Below, in pieces: positions 36,164 through 43,727 of a stretch of 64,000 nt of DNA. The notes under the pieces were generated by a model. That model was not told where the DNA came from. It searched no databases and was given only the letters and a program-made list of their open reading frames with translations. A program made the translations under genes and the position numbers. The DNA lies in the NCBI RefSeq assembly GCF_001708445.1, contig NZ_CP015637.1, positions 1 to 64,000 on the forward strand, written 5' to 3'. Within the stretch, counting starts at the first letter, position 1; every line of letters begins with the position of its first letter. The stretch is from Pseudomonas fluorescens. GTDB taxonomy: Bacteria > Pseudomonadota > Gammaproteobacteria > Pseudomonadales > Pseudomonadaceae.

Positions 36164-37495
36164 TCAGCCGCGGCTGGCCTCACCGACCGGCAGCGCTTGC
36201 TTGCTGCGCCAGTGCGGCAGGGAGTTCCAGTAGCGCTCGCCCTTGGCGTCGTCGTACATGCCCTCCCAACGGGAGATCACCAATACCGCCAACGCGTTGC
36301 CGATGACGTTGAGTGCGGTACGCGCCATGTCCATGATGCGGTCGACACCGGCAATGAACGCCAGGCCTTCCAGCGGAATGCCCACACTGCCCAGGGTGGC
36401 CAGCAGCACCACGAAGGACACGCCCGGTACACCGGCGATGCCTTTGGAGGTGACCATCAGGGTCAGTACCAGCATCAACTGCTGGCCGATCGACAGGTCG
36501 ATGCCATACAGCTGGGCAATAAAGATCGCCGCGATGCTCTGGTACAGGGTCGATCCGTCAAGGTTGAACGAGTAACCGGTCGGTACCACGAAGCTGCAGA
36601 TAGCCTTTGGCGCGCCGTACGCCTCCATCTTCTCGATCACCCGTGGCAGCACGGTTTCGGAGCTGGCGGTGGAATAGGCCAGCACCAGTTCATCCTTGAA
36701 GATGCGCATCAGCTTGATCACCGAGAAGCCAAACAGGCGAGCGATCAGGCCCAGGATCACAAAGGCGAAGAACAGGATGGCGACGTAAACCAGGATCACC
36801 AACTTGGCCAGCGGCAGCAACGATGCGAAGCCGAAGTTGGCGACGGTCACCGCGATCAGCGCAAAGACGCCGATAGGGGCGTACTTCATGATCATGTGGG
36901 TGACTTTGAACATGCTCTCGGACACGCCCTGGAACATTGTCACCAGCGGCTCGCGCAGTTCCGGCTTGAGGCTCGACAGGCCCAGGCCGAACAGCACGGA
37001 GAAGAAGATGATCGGCAGCATTTCGCCACGGGCCACGGCGGCGAAGATGTTCGAAGGGATCAGGTTGAGGATGGTCTGGATGAACGCATGCTCATGCTGC
37101 ACTTCGGCGGCAGTGGCGGTGTACTTGGAGATATCGACGGTACCCAGGGTACTCATGTCGATGCCGGCACCAGGGTGGAACAGGTTGGCCAGAAGCAAGC
37201 CGACCACAATGGCGATGGTGGTGACGATCTCGAAGTAAAGAATGGTTTTGACGCCGATGCGACCGAGTTTTTTCGCGTCACCCACCCCGGCAATGCCGAC
37301 GATCAGCGAGGAAATCACAATCGGGATCACGATCATCTTGATCAGGCGGATAAAGATATCGCCTGCCGGCTGCAACACATTGCTGATCCACCAGGCCTTT
37401 TCAGCACTGAAATGGTTGAGCACTGCACCGATTGCGATCCCCAGTACCAAACCGATGAGGATCTGCCAGGCGAGGCTTAGCTTTGCCTTCTTCAT
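36164..37495 (-). CDS. gltP: Glutamate/aspartate:proton symporter (DAACS family)
   Basis: This 443-residue dicarboxylate/amino acid:cation symporter has the N-terminal AWQILIGLVLGIAIGAVL, the serine-rich hairpin STASSETVLPRVIEKMEAYGAPKAI, and VPTGYSFNLDGSTLYQSIAAIFIAQ, which are the core substrate and cation motifs. The 443-residue length and the ending favour GltP over DctA. AAGGG lies 7 bases before the ATG. Inner membrane; monocistronic with a terminator. Confidence 0.93.
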   Translation of the reverse strand: MKKAKLSLAWQILIGLVLGIAIGAVLNHFSAEKAWWISNVLQPAGDIFIRLIKMIVIPIVISSLIVGIAGVGDAKKLGRIGVKTILYFEIVTTIAIVVGLLLANLFHPGAGIDMSTLGTVDISKYTATAAEVQHEHAFIQTILNLIPSNIFAAVARGEMLPIIFFSVLFGLGLSSLKPELREPLVTMFQGVSESMFKVTHMIMKYAPIGVFALIAVTVANFGFASLLPLAKLVILVYVAILFFAFVILGLIARLFGFSVIKLMRIFKDELVLAYSTASSETVLPRVIEKMEAYGAPKAICSFVVPTGYSFNLDGSTLYQSIAAIFIAQLYGIDLSIGQQLMLVLTLMVTSKGIAGVPGVSFVVLLATLGSVGIPLEGLAFIAGVDRIMDMARTALNVIGNALAVLVISRWEGMYDDAKGERYWNSLPHWRSKQALPVGEASRG

Positions 37496-37561
37496 GTCAT
37501 TACCCTTACTTCAAGTGGACTTAAGGCAAATGCGCCATCTGGAACGCTCGGAAGCGAAAAA

Positions 37562-37666
37562 GTGAGTGCATCTGCCTCCATGGAAGGTCACCGCAGCGTG
37601 GCCGAAATGGCTTACTGGCAGGCGAAAAAAGGCGCAACTATTCCCATGCAAGGGGGCGACGTCTAA
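37562..37666 (+). CDS. Possible 34-residue protein with its own terminator
   Basis: A GTG at 37562 (or ATG at 37580) opens a short frame encoding MEGHRSVAEMAYWQAKKGAT... and ends at TAA 37666. GGAAGCG lies 5-6 bases before the GTG, and a textbook terminator follows 18 bases after the stop. Codon choice looks ordinary for Pseudomonas. I recognise no family. It is divergent from gltP (66 bases between starts). If the start were ATG 37580 the protein would be 28 residues. Confidence 0.45.
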   Translation: MSASASMEGHRSVAEMAYWQAKKGATIPMQGGDV

Positions 37667-37684
37667 TGCCGTAAACGCCTACCC

Positions 37685-37710
37685 CATGCCGAATCGGCAT
37701 GACTTTTTTG
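37685..37710 (+). terminator. Rho-independent terminator after the small ORF
   Basis: CATGCCG and CGGCATG pair perfectly around AAT and are followed by ACTTTTTTG. It implies a plus-strand transcript ending here, and the only candidate gene is the 34-codon frame just upstream. Confidence 0.82.
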
Positions 37711-38224
37711 AATAATAACTGTCCGAACGGTCAGTTCAAATGCGACAGATTGCCAGGTGAATATGCCGTGAACTGGCCCGATTCAGGCTCGCACAGAGAT
37801 TCAGGGCGAGTTGTGGTCTACGGCAAAAATGCCTGGGAATTCAGAGGGGTCATGTCAGAAATGGCCTATAGCGCAGACAAAACTTTCTCGATGGATGGTC
37901 TCCACCGACACACCAAGTAATGGTTGAGGGAGCGCAAAAAGAAGTTTCTCGGCTATGGACGGTATGGGAGGCGAGGGGGGCTTAATAAGCCCGTCGCAAG
38001 TTCAGCAAGCTTGAGGACTTGTGAACTTGCGCCGCAGCTTTTCGCCTGACCCGGCCCTTGCGCAGGTACTCCCTGTACCCGTAGGTCACGCCGATCTCGA
38101 TTGATCAGAACAACCCGGCCCCCTGGTCATGCATCACCCCTGGCGGGCGATGCAAACAGAAAGAAGCGAGGGGCTTCTTTCTATGGACGCCAGCCCCGTA
38201 GACGCCAGACGCGTCAGACGGAAC
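37711..38224. other. Non-coding or degenerate region with several hairpins
   Basis: I see no convincing gene in this 514-base stretch. It holds GGGCTT-AAT-AAGCCC (about 37979-37993), GCAAGTTC...GAACTTGC (about 37998-38032), GGTAC-TCCCT-GTACC (near 38068-38082) and a perfect 10-bp hairpin at 38158-38182. A 73-codon frame at 37699-37920 starts inside the preceding terminator and uses AGA codons unlike its neighbours; it could be a gene relic. Confidence 0.5.
38158..38182. terminator. Hairpin near the 3' end of the ivy-like gene
   Basis: AGAAAGAAGC and GCTTCTTTCT pair perfectly around GAGGG. It lies about 43 bases past the minus-strand ivy stop and may end that transcript or a plus-strand RNA from the preceding region; the T tract is interrupted in both directions. 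Confidence 0.5.
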
Positions 38225-38692
38225 CTAGTACCAATTCGGATCTTTCTTCAGCTGTTCCATCAGCAGCTTTTTCATGCCCTCATCCGGCTTACCGATAAAA
38301 CGGTAATCGGCGTGCCGCGTCGGGGATTTATCTGCCGGCAAACCGGCGGGGACTTCCACCAACATGGCGTAGGCATCTTCCTTGTCGAAGCTGAAGGCAA
38401 CGATCAAGCGCTTATTCCGGCACGTGTCCGCGGTTTCACAGAGCGGCCCGACCAAGTACTTGTCGCCATCCTCCTCGACAGCATTCATTTGCTCCGCCGC
38501 ACCGGACAGGTTCATCACCCATTCCGGCAGGCGTTCTTCTTTCTTCACCACGCCTTGCCAGGTTTCACGGTATTGCGGGTCCGCGCTGAGCAATTCGCTG
38601 GCCCGGGTCTGACCGTCGTTGGCGGCCATTGCCAGGCCGCTGCCGCCCAGGAGCAGGACGGCAGCTATGGCTTTGAGAGACAAAGTGGTCAT
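38225..38692 (-). CDS. Ivy-type inhibitor of vertebrate lysozyme
   Basis: The protein has 155 residues with a signal peptide (1 to about 25, GLAMA). The mature domain contains the Ivy-like cysteine loop GPLCETADTCRNKRLIVAFSFDKEDAYAMLVEVP, here as C-E-T-A-D-T-C where E. coli Ivy has C-K-P-H-D-C. Family members bind and block c-type lysozymes in the periplasm. The start at 38692 follows GAGG by 6 bases and lies 3 bases past the DUF1328 stop, so the two genes form an operon. The longer frame to 38851 runs through the DUF1328 gene out of frame. Confidence 0.82.
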   Translation of the reverse strand: MTTLSLKAIAAVLLLGGSGLAMAANDGQTRASELLSADPQYRETWQGVVKKEERLPEWVMNLSGAAEQMNAVEEDGDKYLVGPLCETADTCRNKRLIVAFSFDKEDAYAMLVEVPAGLPADKSPTRHADYRFIGKPDEGMKKLLMEQLKKDPNWY

Positions 38693-38694
38693 AT

Positions 38695-38859
38695 TCAGCC
38701 TCGGCCGCGACGACCAAAGAAGAACGAAGCGATGAACATCACCAAGAAAACGACAAACAGGATCTTGGCGATACCCGTTGCGGTGCCCGCGATACCACCG
38801 AAGCCCAGGACTGCAGCCACAATGGCGATGATCAGAAATGTGATTGCCCAACTCAACAT
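38695..38859 (-). CDS. DUF1328 small membrane protein
   Basis: The protein has 54 residues. Two hydrophobic helices ([20 protein letters not shown] and [16 protein letters not shown]) are joined by [12 protein letters not shown], and the tail GRRGRG is basic. This is the YtjA/DUF1328 signature. GGAGA lies 6 bases before the ATG. It is directly upstream of the ivy-type gene. Function unknown; relatives are often stress-induced. Confidence 0.88.
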   Translation of the reverse strand: MLSWAITFLIIAIVAAVLGFGGIAGTATGIAKILFVVFLVMFIASFFFGRRGRG

Positions 38860-38937
38860 GGTGATTCTCCTTACGCTTCTATAGGGGTAACAGCGGTAGT
38901 GCCGTACAGCCGCTCGACTCGAGCGGCCTTTTGTTGC

Positions 38938-39222
38938 CTAGAACACCCAGCGCTCCTGGGATGGCAGTTCACTCAGGGATGAATCCTGGTCAACCATCCG
39001 CAGCTGCGGGGCTGTTGCATCGGCAGAAACGCTGCCAACGGAACGGAAATGGGTCTGCGTCATCACTGGACGTTCGAAATGCGGGGTTTGCTGCTGACCG
39101 TGCTGCCAATGCTGCAGTTGCTGGCCGCCAATCAACGTGACCATCAGGGCCAGGCTGGCAAACAGACCTTGTTGCAAGCGCAGTGGCGATACATGCAAGT
39201 GGCTGAGGCTTTGGCGAGTCAT
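38938..39222 (-). CDS. Hypothetical protein with one membrane segment
   Basis: The protein has 94 residues. A basic N-terminus (SLSHLHVSPLRLQQ) is followed by one hydrophobic segment, GLFASLALMVTLIGG, and a polar Q/H/S-rich tail (residues 38-94). I do not recognise a family. The ATG at 39222 is preferred because GGGAG lies 9 bases upstream; an in-frame ATG at 39240 lies before that ribosome site. It is about 80 bases from the DUF1328 gene, and the two may be co-transcribed. Confidence 0.6.
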   Translation of the reverse strand: MTRQSLSHLHVSPLRLQQGLFASLALMVTLIGGQQLQHWQHGQQQTPHFERPVMTQTHFRSVGSVSADATAPQLRMVDQDSSLSELPSQERWVF

Positions 39223-39611
39223 GCTGCATTTCTCCCGCATTCTGATTATTCGTTCATGACGCTCTTGGGAGAGATATTGCAGAGCGCATGCCAGTTTTTT
39301 TACAAAATAAAACTCAATAAAAACAATGAGTTAAATATTTTATCTAGGGATAAGGCCCAGCATCCTGCACGATGCCTCCGTGTGGGCCGTGCGAAATGCA
39401 CGATAGCCAACGGTCGGATCGATGGATCGAAAACAGAAACTGCGTTGCCGAAGTGGCAAGACGGCATGAAAACGCCAACAGGTAGGCCTTGTAGGAAGAC
39501 ATGCAGATACCTGCACGACCTTGCCTTTTATCGATCAGAATAAACCATGCAACTTGCCCGATTATTACGGGACTAAACACCATCATTCATAGTTTAAGGA
39601 GCGCGGGACAG
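39223..39611. promoter_or_regulatory. Intergenic region upstream of algB
   Basis: About 390 bases without a gene. It is markedly A/T-rich at 39297-39347 (runs of A and T with ACTCAATAAAAACAATGAGTTAAATATTTTATC, read here only as composition). It must contain the algB promoter and that of the divergent hypothetical gene. I could not place a clear AlgU or sigma-54 promoter in it. Confidence 0.5.
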
Positions 39612-40958
39612 ATGGAATCAGCCAAGGAACTTCAAGGCCGTATTCTTTTAGTGGATGACGAATCCGCGATCCTCCGCACCTTCCGTTATTGCCTGGAAGA
39701 TGAAGGCTACACCGTGGCCACCGCCAACAGCGCCGCCCAAGCCGATACCCTGATGCAGCGCCAGGTGTTCGACCTGTGCTTCCTGGACCTGCGCCTGGGC
39801 GAAGACAACGGCCTGGATGTATTGGCCCAAATGCGAATTCAAGCCCCCTGGATGCGCGTGGTGATTGTGACCGCACATTCGGCGGTCGATACGGCCGTGG
39901 ATGCCATCCAGGCCGGTGCTGCCGACTACCTGGTCAAGCCCTGCAGCCCGGACCAGTTGCGCCTGGCCACCGCCAAGCAGTTGGAAGTGCGCCAGCTCTC
40001 CGCGCGCCTGGAAGCCCTTGAGGGCGCAGTCCGCCAATCGAAGGACGGCCTCGACTCCCATAGCCCGGCGATGATGGTGGTGCTGGAAACCGCACGCCAG
40101 GTGGCCGGGACTGATGCCAATATCCTGATCCTCGGCGAGTCCGGCACGGGTAAAGGCGAGCTCGCTCGTGCTATTCACGGCTGGAGCAAACGTTCGAAGA
40201 AGTCCTGCGTCACCATCAACTGCCCCTCTCTGACGGCGGAACTGATGGAAAGCGAATTGTTCGGGCACAGCCGCGGAGCCTTCACCGGCGCCAGCGAGAG
40301 TACCCTGGGGCGTGTCAACCAGGCGGACGGCGGCACGTTGTTTCTTGACGAAATCGGCGACTTTCCCCTCACTTTACAGCCCAAATTACTGCGATTCATC
40401 CAGGACAAGGAATACGAGCGCGTGGGTGACCCGGTGACCCGGCGCGCCGATGTGCGCATCCTCGCGGCTACCAACCTGAACCTGGAAGACATGGTGCGCG
40501 ACGGTCGCTTCCGCGAAGACTTGCTGTACCGCCTCAATGTCATCACCCTGCACCTGCCGCCGTTGCGCGAACGCAGTGAAGACATCCTGACCCTGGCCGA
40601 CCGCTTCCTGGCGCGCTTCGTCAAGGAGTATGCCCGTCCGGCACGCGGCTTCAGCGACGAGGCCCGCGAGGCCCTGCTGAACTATCGCTGGCCGGGCAAT
40701 ATCCGCGAACTGCGCAACGTGGTGGAACGCGCCAGCATTATTTGCCCTCAGGAAAAAGTCGAAATCAGCCATCTCGGCATGGCCGAGCAACCGACCAACA
40801 ATGCGCCGCGGATTGGCGCGGCGTTGAGCTTGGATGAACTGGAAAAAGCTCACATCGGCGCGGTACTGGCCACCAGCGATACCCTGGACCAGGCGGCCCG
40901 AACCCTAGGCATCGACGCATCGACCCTGTACCGCAAACGCAAACAGTACAACCTGTGA
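39612..40958 (+). CDS. algB: Sigma-54-type response regulator AlgB
   Basis: The protein has 448 residues. The receiver domain (1-125) has the phosphorylatable Asp59 in LDLRLGED and Lys at about 109 (LVKPCSP). The AAA+ domain (about 145-380) has GESGTGKGELARAIHG, the sigma-54 contact GAFTGASES and GGTLFLDEIGDF. The C-terminal Fis-type HTH ends ARTLGIDASTLYRKRKQYNL. It controls alginate synthesis and virulence/biofilm genes with KinB, encoded 10 bases downstream. AGGAG is 10 bases before the ATG. Confidence 0.96.
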   Translation: MESAKELQGRILLVDDESAILRTFRYCLEDEGYTVATANSAAQADTLMQRQVFDLCFLDLRLGEDNGLDVLAQMRIQAPWMRVVIVTAHSAVDTAVDAIQAGAADYLVKPCSPDQLRLATAKQLEVRQLSARLEALEGAVRQSKDGLDSHSPAMMVVLETARQVAGTDANILILGESGTGKGELARAIHGWSKRSKKSCVTINCPSLTAELMESELFGHSRGAFTGASESTLGRVNQADGGTLFLDEIGDFPLTLQPKLLRFIQDKEYERVGDPVTRRADVRILAATNLNLEDMVRDGRFREDLLYRLNVITLHLPPLRERSEDILTLADRFLARFVKEYARPARGFSDEAREALLNYRWPGNIRELRNVVERASIICPQEKVEISHLGMAEQPTNNAPRIGAALSLDELEKAHIGAVLATSDTLDQAARTLGIDASTLYRKRKQYNL

Positions 40959-40968
40959 GCGGTACCTT

Positions 40969-42756
40969 ATGAAGCTAGCGATGACACTGCGCACTCGATT
41001 GTTCTTGAGTATCTCCGCGCTGATTACCGTCGCCTTGCTGGGGTTGATCCTGGGCCTGGTCAGTGTGATGCAAATGGCCAAGAGCCAGGAGTCGCTGATC
41101 CGCAGCAACTTCATCACCCTGGACCTGGGCCTGAAGTTGCGCCAGACCCTGGGGGACCAGTTGATCCTGATGCTCAGTGAGCATCCGGACCTGGCGGCCC
41201 TGCAAACCTCCAAGCAGCACTATTTCGAGCTGCTGGACCAAGGCATCGCCCATGAGGAACAAGATGGCCTCGCCAGCGGGTTCAGCCAGGCGCGAATTGA
41301 CTACCAGAACTTCCTGAAGGCTTTCGAGGATTCCCAACAAATCTCGCTTGCCAACAATAAAAACGAAAAGCTCACCGAAACCTTCAATGCGTTGCGCAAT
41401 GGCCTGCTCGCCGAGCACAAGCGCGCCTTGGAGAATATCAACACCAGCGAGCACAAATCCCGTGGCCGTGCGTTGTTGATCGCAGGCCTGCTGGGGCTGG
41501 TCGGCCTGGCGGTGTTGATCATCGGTTTCGTCACCGCCCATGGCATCGCACGGCGCTTTGGCGGGCCGATCGAAGCGTTGGCCAAGGCGGCGGACAAGAT
41601 CGGGCAGGGCGATTTCGAAGTAACGCTGCCCATCTCGTCGGCCGCGGAGATGAACCAACTGACCCGCCGCTTCGGCATCATGGCCGAGGCATTGCGCCAA
41701 CATCAGGCAACCAATGTCGACGAGCTATTGGCCGGCCAGCAGCGCTTGCAAGCAGTGCTCGACAGCATCGATGACGGGCTATTGATGATTGACCGCCAGG
41801 GCCGTCTGGAACACCTCAACCCCGTCGCACAGCGCCAGTTGGGTTGGGACGAGGAGCGTCTTGGCCAAGGCTTGAGCGAAGCGCTGGGGCGCCCTGAAAT
41901 GGATGAACAGCTTCAGTTGGTGCTGCGCGGCGGCAACCTGGAGCGGGCGCCCGAGGACCTGGAAGTGGAGGTCGAAGGTGAATTGCGCCTGCTGACCTAC
42001 AGCCTGACGCCGGTCAGCCATACCCAAGGCCACATCCTCGGCGCCGTGATGGTGCTGCATGACGTGACCGAGCAGCGCGCCTTTGAACGGGTACGCAGCG
42101 AATTCGTGCTACGCGCCTCTCATGAACTGCGTACGCCAGTGACCGGTATGCACATGGCATTTGGTCTGTTTCGCGAGCGCGCGAAGTTTCCTGAAGACTC
42201 GCGGGAAGCGGACCTGCTGGATACGGTCAATGAAGAAATGCAGCGCCTGATGCAGTTGATCAATGACCTGCTCAACTTCTCGCGCTATCAGAACGGTCTG
42301 CAAAAACTCACCCTGGGCCCGTGCGATGTCACTGACTTGCTGGAGCATGCGCGTGCCCGCTTCGCTGAACCGGCGAATGCGCAACATATCGAATTGCTGG
42401 TTGAAGCCCAAGCCGACTTGCCGAGGTTGTATGCCGACCAGGCTCAGCTGGAGCGCGTGCTCGATAACCTGTTGGGCAACGCCCTTCGCCATACCGCCGA
42501 AGGCGGGCAGATTCGCTTGCAGGCCCGGCGACATGGCGAACGGGTGATTATCAGCGTCGAGGACAATGGCGAAGGTATCGCCTATGGCCAGCAAGGCCGT
42601 ATCTTCGAACCCTTCGTCCAGGTGGGCCGCAAGAAAGGCGGCGCCGGCCTCGGCTTGGCGCTGTGCAAGGAAATTGTGCAGCTGCACGGCGGTCGCATGG
42701 GCGTGTACTCGCGGCCGGGGCAGGGCACGCAGTTCTACATGGCACTGCCCTTGTAG
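40969..42756 (+). CDS. kinB: Sensor histidine kinase KinB
   Basis: The protein has 595 residues. Two membrane helices (about 10-33 and 167-190) flank a periplasmic four-helix sensor. HAMP (about 190-245), PAS (about 250-370), HisKA with His385 in ASHELRTPVTGMH and Pro390, and HATPase_c (about 480-595) with NALRHTAEGG and GGAGLGLALCKEIV follow. His385 and Pro390 agree with P. aeruginosa KinB numbering, supporting the ATG at 40969. It phosphorylates and dephosphorylates AlgB. Confidence 0.95.
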   Translation: MKLAMTLRTRLFLSISALITVALLGLILGLVSVMQMAKSQESLIRSNFITLDLGLKLRQTLGDQLILMLSEHPDLAALQTSKQHYFELLDQGIAHEEQDGLASGFSQARIDYQNFLKAFEDSQQISLANNKNEKLTETFNALRNGLLAEHKRALENINTSEHKSRGRALLIAGLLGLVGLAVLIIGFVTAHGIARRFGGPIEALAKAADKIGQGDFEVTLPISSAAEMNQLTRRFGIMAEALRQHQATNVDELLAGQQRLQAVLDSIDDGLLMIDRQGRLEHLNPVAQRQLGWDEERLGQGLSEALGRPEMDEQLQLVLRGGNLERAPEDLEVEVEGELRLLTYSLTPVSHTQGHILGAVMVLHDVTEQRAFERVRSEFVLRASHELRTPVTGMHMAFGLFRERAKFPEDSREADLLDTVNEEMQRLMQLINDLLNFSRYQNGLQKLTLGPCDVTDLLEHARARFAEPANAQHIELLVEAQADLPRLYADQAQLERVLDNLLGNALRHTAEGGQIRLQARRHGERVIISVEDNGEGIAYGQQGRIFEPFVQVGRKKGGAGLGLALCKEIVQLHGGRMGVYSRPGQGTQFYMALPL

Positions 42757-42862
42757 GCGCCTGGCTCGCAGTGGCGCGAGTGCTGTCGAAGGGTCGCGCC
42801 GTCCCGCTGTGTGTAGCCGTCACGGGCTTGCGGGGGCGCCACAAGCACGCTTGTTCGCAGAT

Positions 42863-43639
42863 TCAACGGCGATTCAGGGCGCGCAGGATCGCGGCGCTTT
42901 CCGCATCCGGTGTGCCATCGAACAACGACGGCCGGAAGTGCATCTGGAATGCCGCGATCACGTGGCGCGTGGCGACATCCAGCTCGCCGGTCTGCGGCGT
43001 CTGGTAGCCCAGGCGAGCCAACTCTTCCTGGAACCAGGTGATGCTCGGCAGATCGGTGGTGTACTGCAACTGGAAGCGGGCGACGGCCTGCGCATCGGGC
43101 CAGATCCCCAAGCCCTCGTCAGCCAGGCGCTTCCACGGGAACAACGGACCCGGATCCAGCTTGCGCAGCGGCGCGATGTCGCTATGCCCAATGATATTCC
43201 TGGGGTCGATGCCATTGCGTTTGCTGATGTCCTTGAGCAACACCACCAGGGATTTCACCTGGGCTTCGGAATACGGGTACCACACGCGCCCCGTCGGCGT
43301 GTCGCGATACCCCGGGTTGACGATTTCGATGCCGATGGAGCTGGAGTTCAGCCAGGTTCGGCCCATCCACTCGCTTTCCCCTGCATGCCAGGCGCGCTGG
43401 CTTTCGTCCACCAGCTTATAGATGGTGGCAGAGGCGTCGTCGCCGATCAGATAATGGCTGCTGACCTGACCATGCGTGAGCAAGGCCAGGGAGCGCTCAA
43501 GGTTGGTGGAGGTGTAATGCACGACAACGAATTGCACACGGTTGTCGTGGTTCACGGAAGGGTGGCTGGTGTCCAGACGCGGGCCACTGGCGCAGCCGGC
43601 GAGCAGGAGAAACACAAAGGCGAAGCACAGGGATTTCAT
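42863..43639 (-). CDS. N-acetylmuramoyl-L-alanine amidase, AmpDh/AmiD type lipoprotein
   Basis: The protein has 258 residues with a lipoprotein signal (FVFLLLAGCASGP). An Amidase_2 domain (about 35-175) shows the zinc ligands in VVVHYTSTN, the substrate Glu region SIGIEIVNPG, and IIGHSDIAPLRKLDPGPLFPW. A C-terminal peptidoglycan-binding-like region (about 185-258) follows. It cleaves the amide bond of (anhydro)muropeptides in the periplasm. Placed next to kinB as in P. aeruginosa, where the neighbour is ampDh2. Convergent with kinB. Confidence 0.9.
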   Translation of the reverse strand: MKSLCFAFVFLLLAGCASGPRLDTSHPSVNHDNRVQFVVVHYTSTNLERSLALLTHGQVSSHYLIGDDASATIYKLVDESQRAWHAGESEWMGRTWLNSSSIGIEIVNPGYRDTPTGRVWYPYSEAQVKSLVVLLKDISKRNGIDPRNIIGHSDIAPLRKLDPGPLFPWKRLADEGLGIWPDAQAVARFQLQYTTDLPSITWFQEELARLGYQTPQTGELDVATRHVIAAFQMHFRPSLFDGTPDAESAAILRALNRR

Positions 43640-43727
43640 GGCGGAAGACAGTACGCTGAAGACAATAATGCAACAGTGTAACGTACGGCTTCTTGCCTGG
43701 CGGTCAAATTACAAAATGGAACATCTT

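Noticed and set aside
37699..37920. 73-codon frame after the small-ORF terminator
   Set aside because: Its ATG lies inside the terminator hairpin, there is no ribosome site, and codon use (AGA, AAT) is unlike nearby genes. Kept only as a possible relic.
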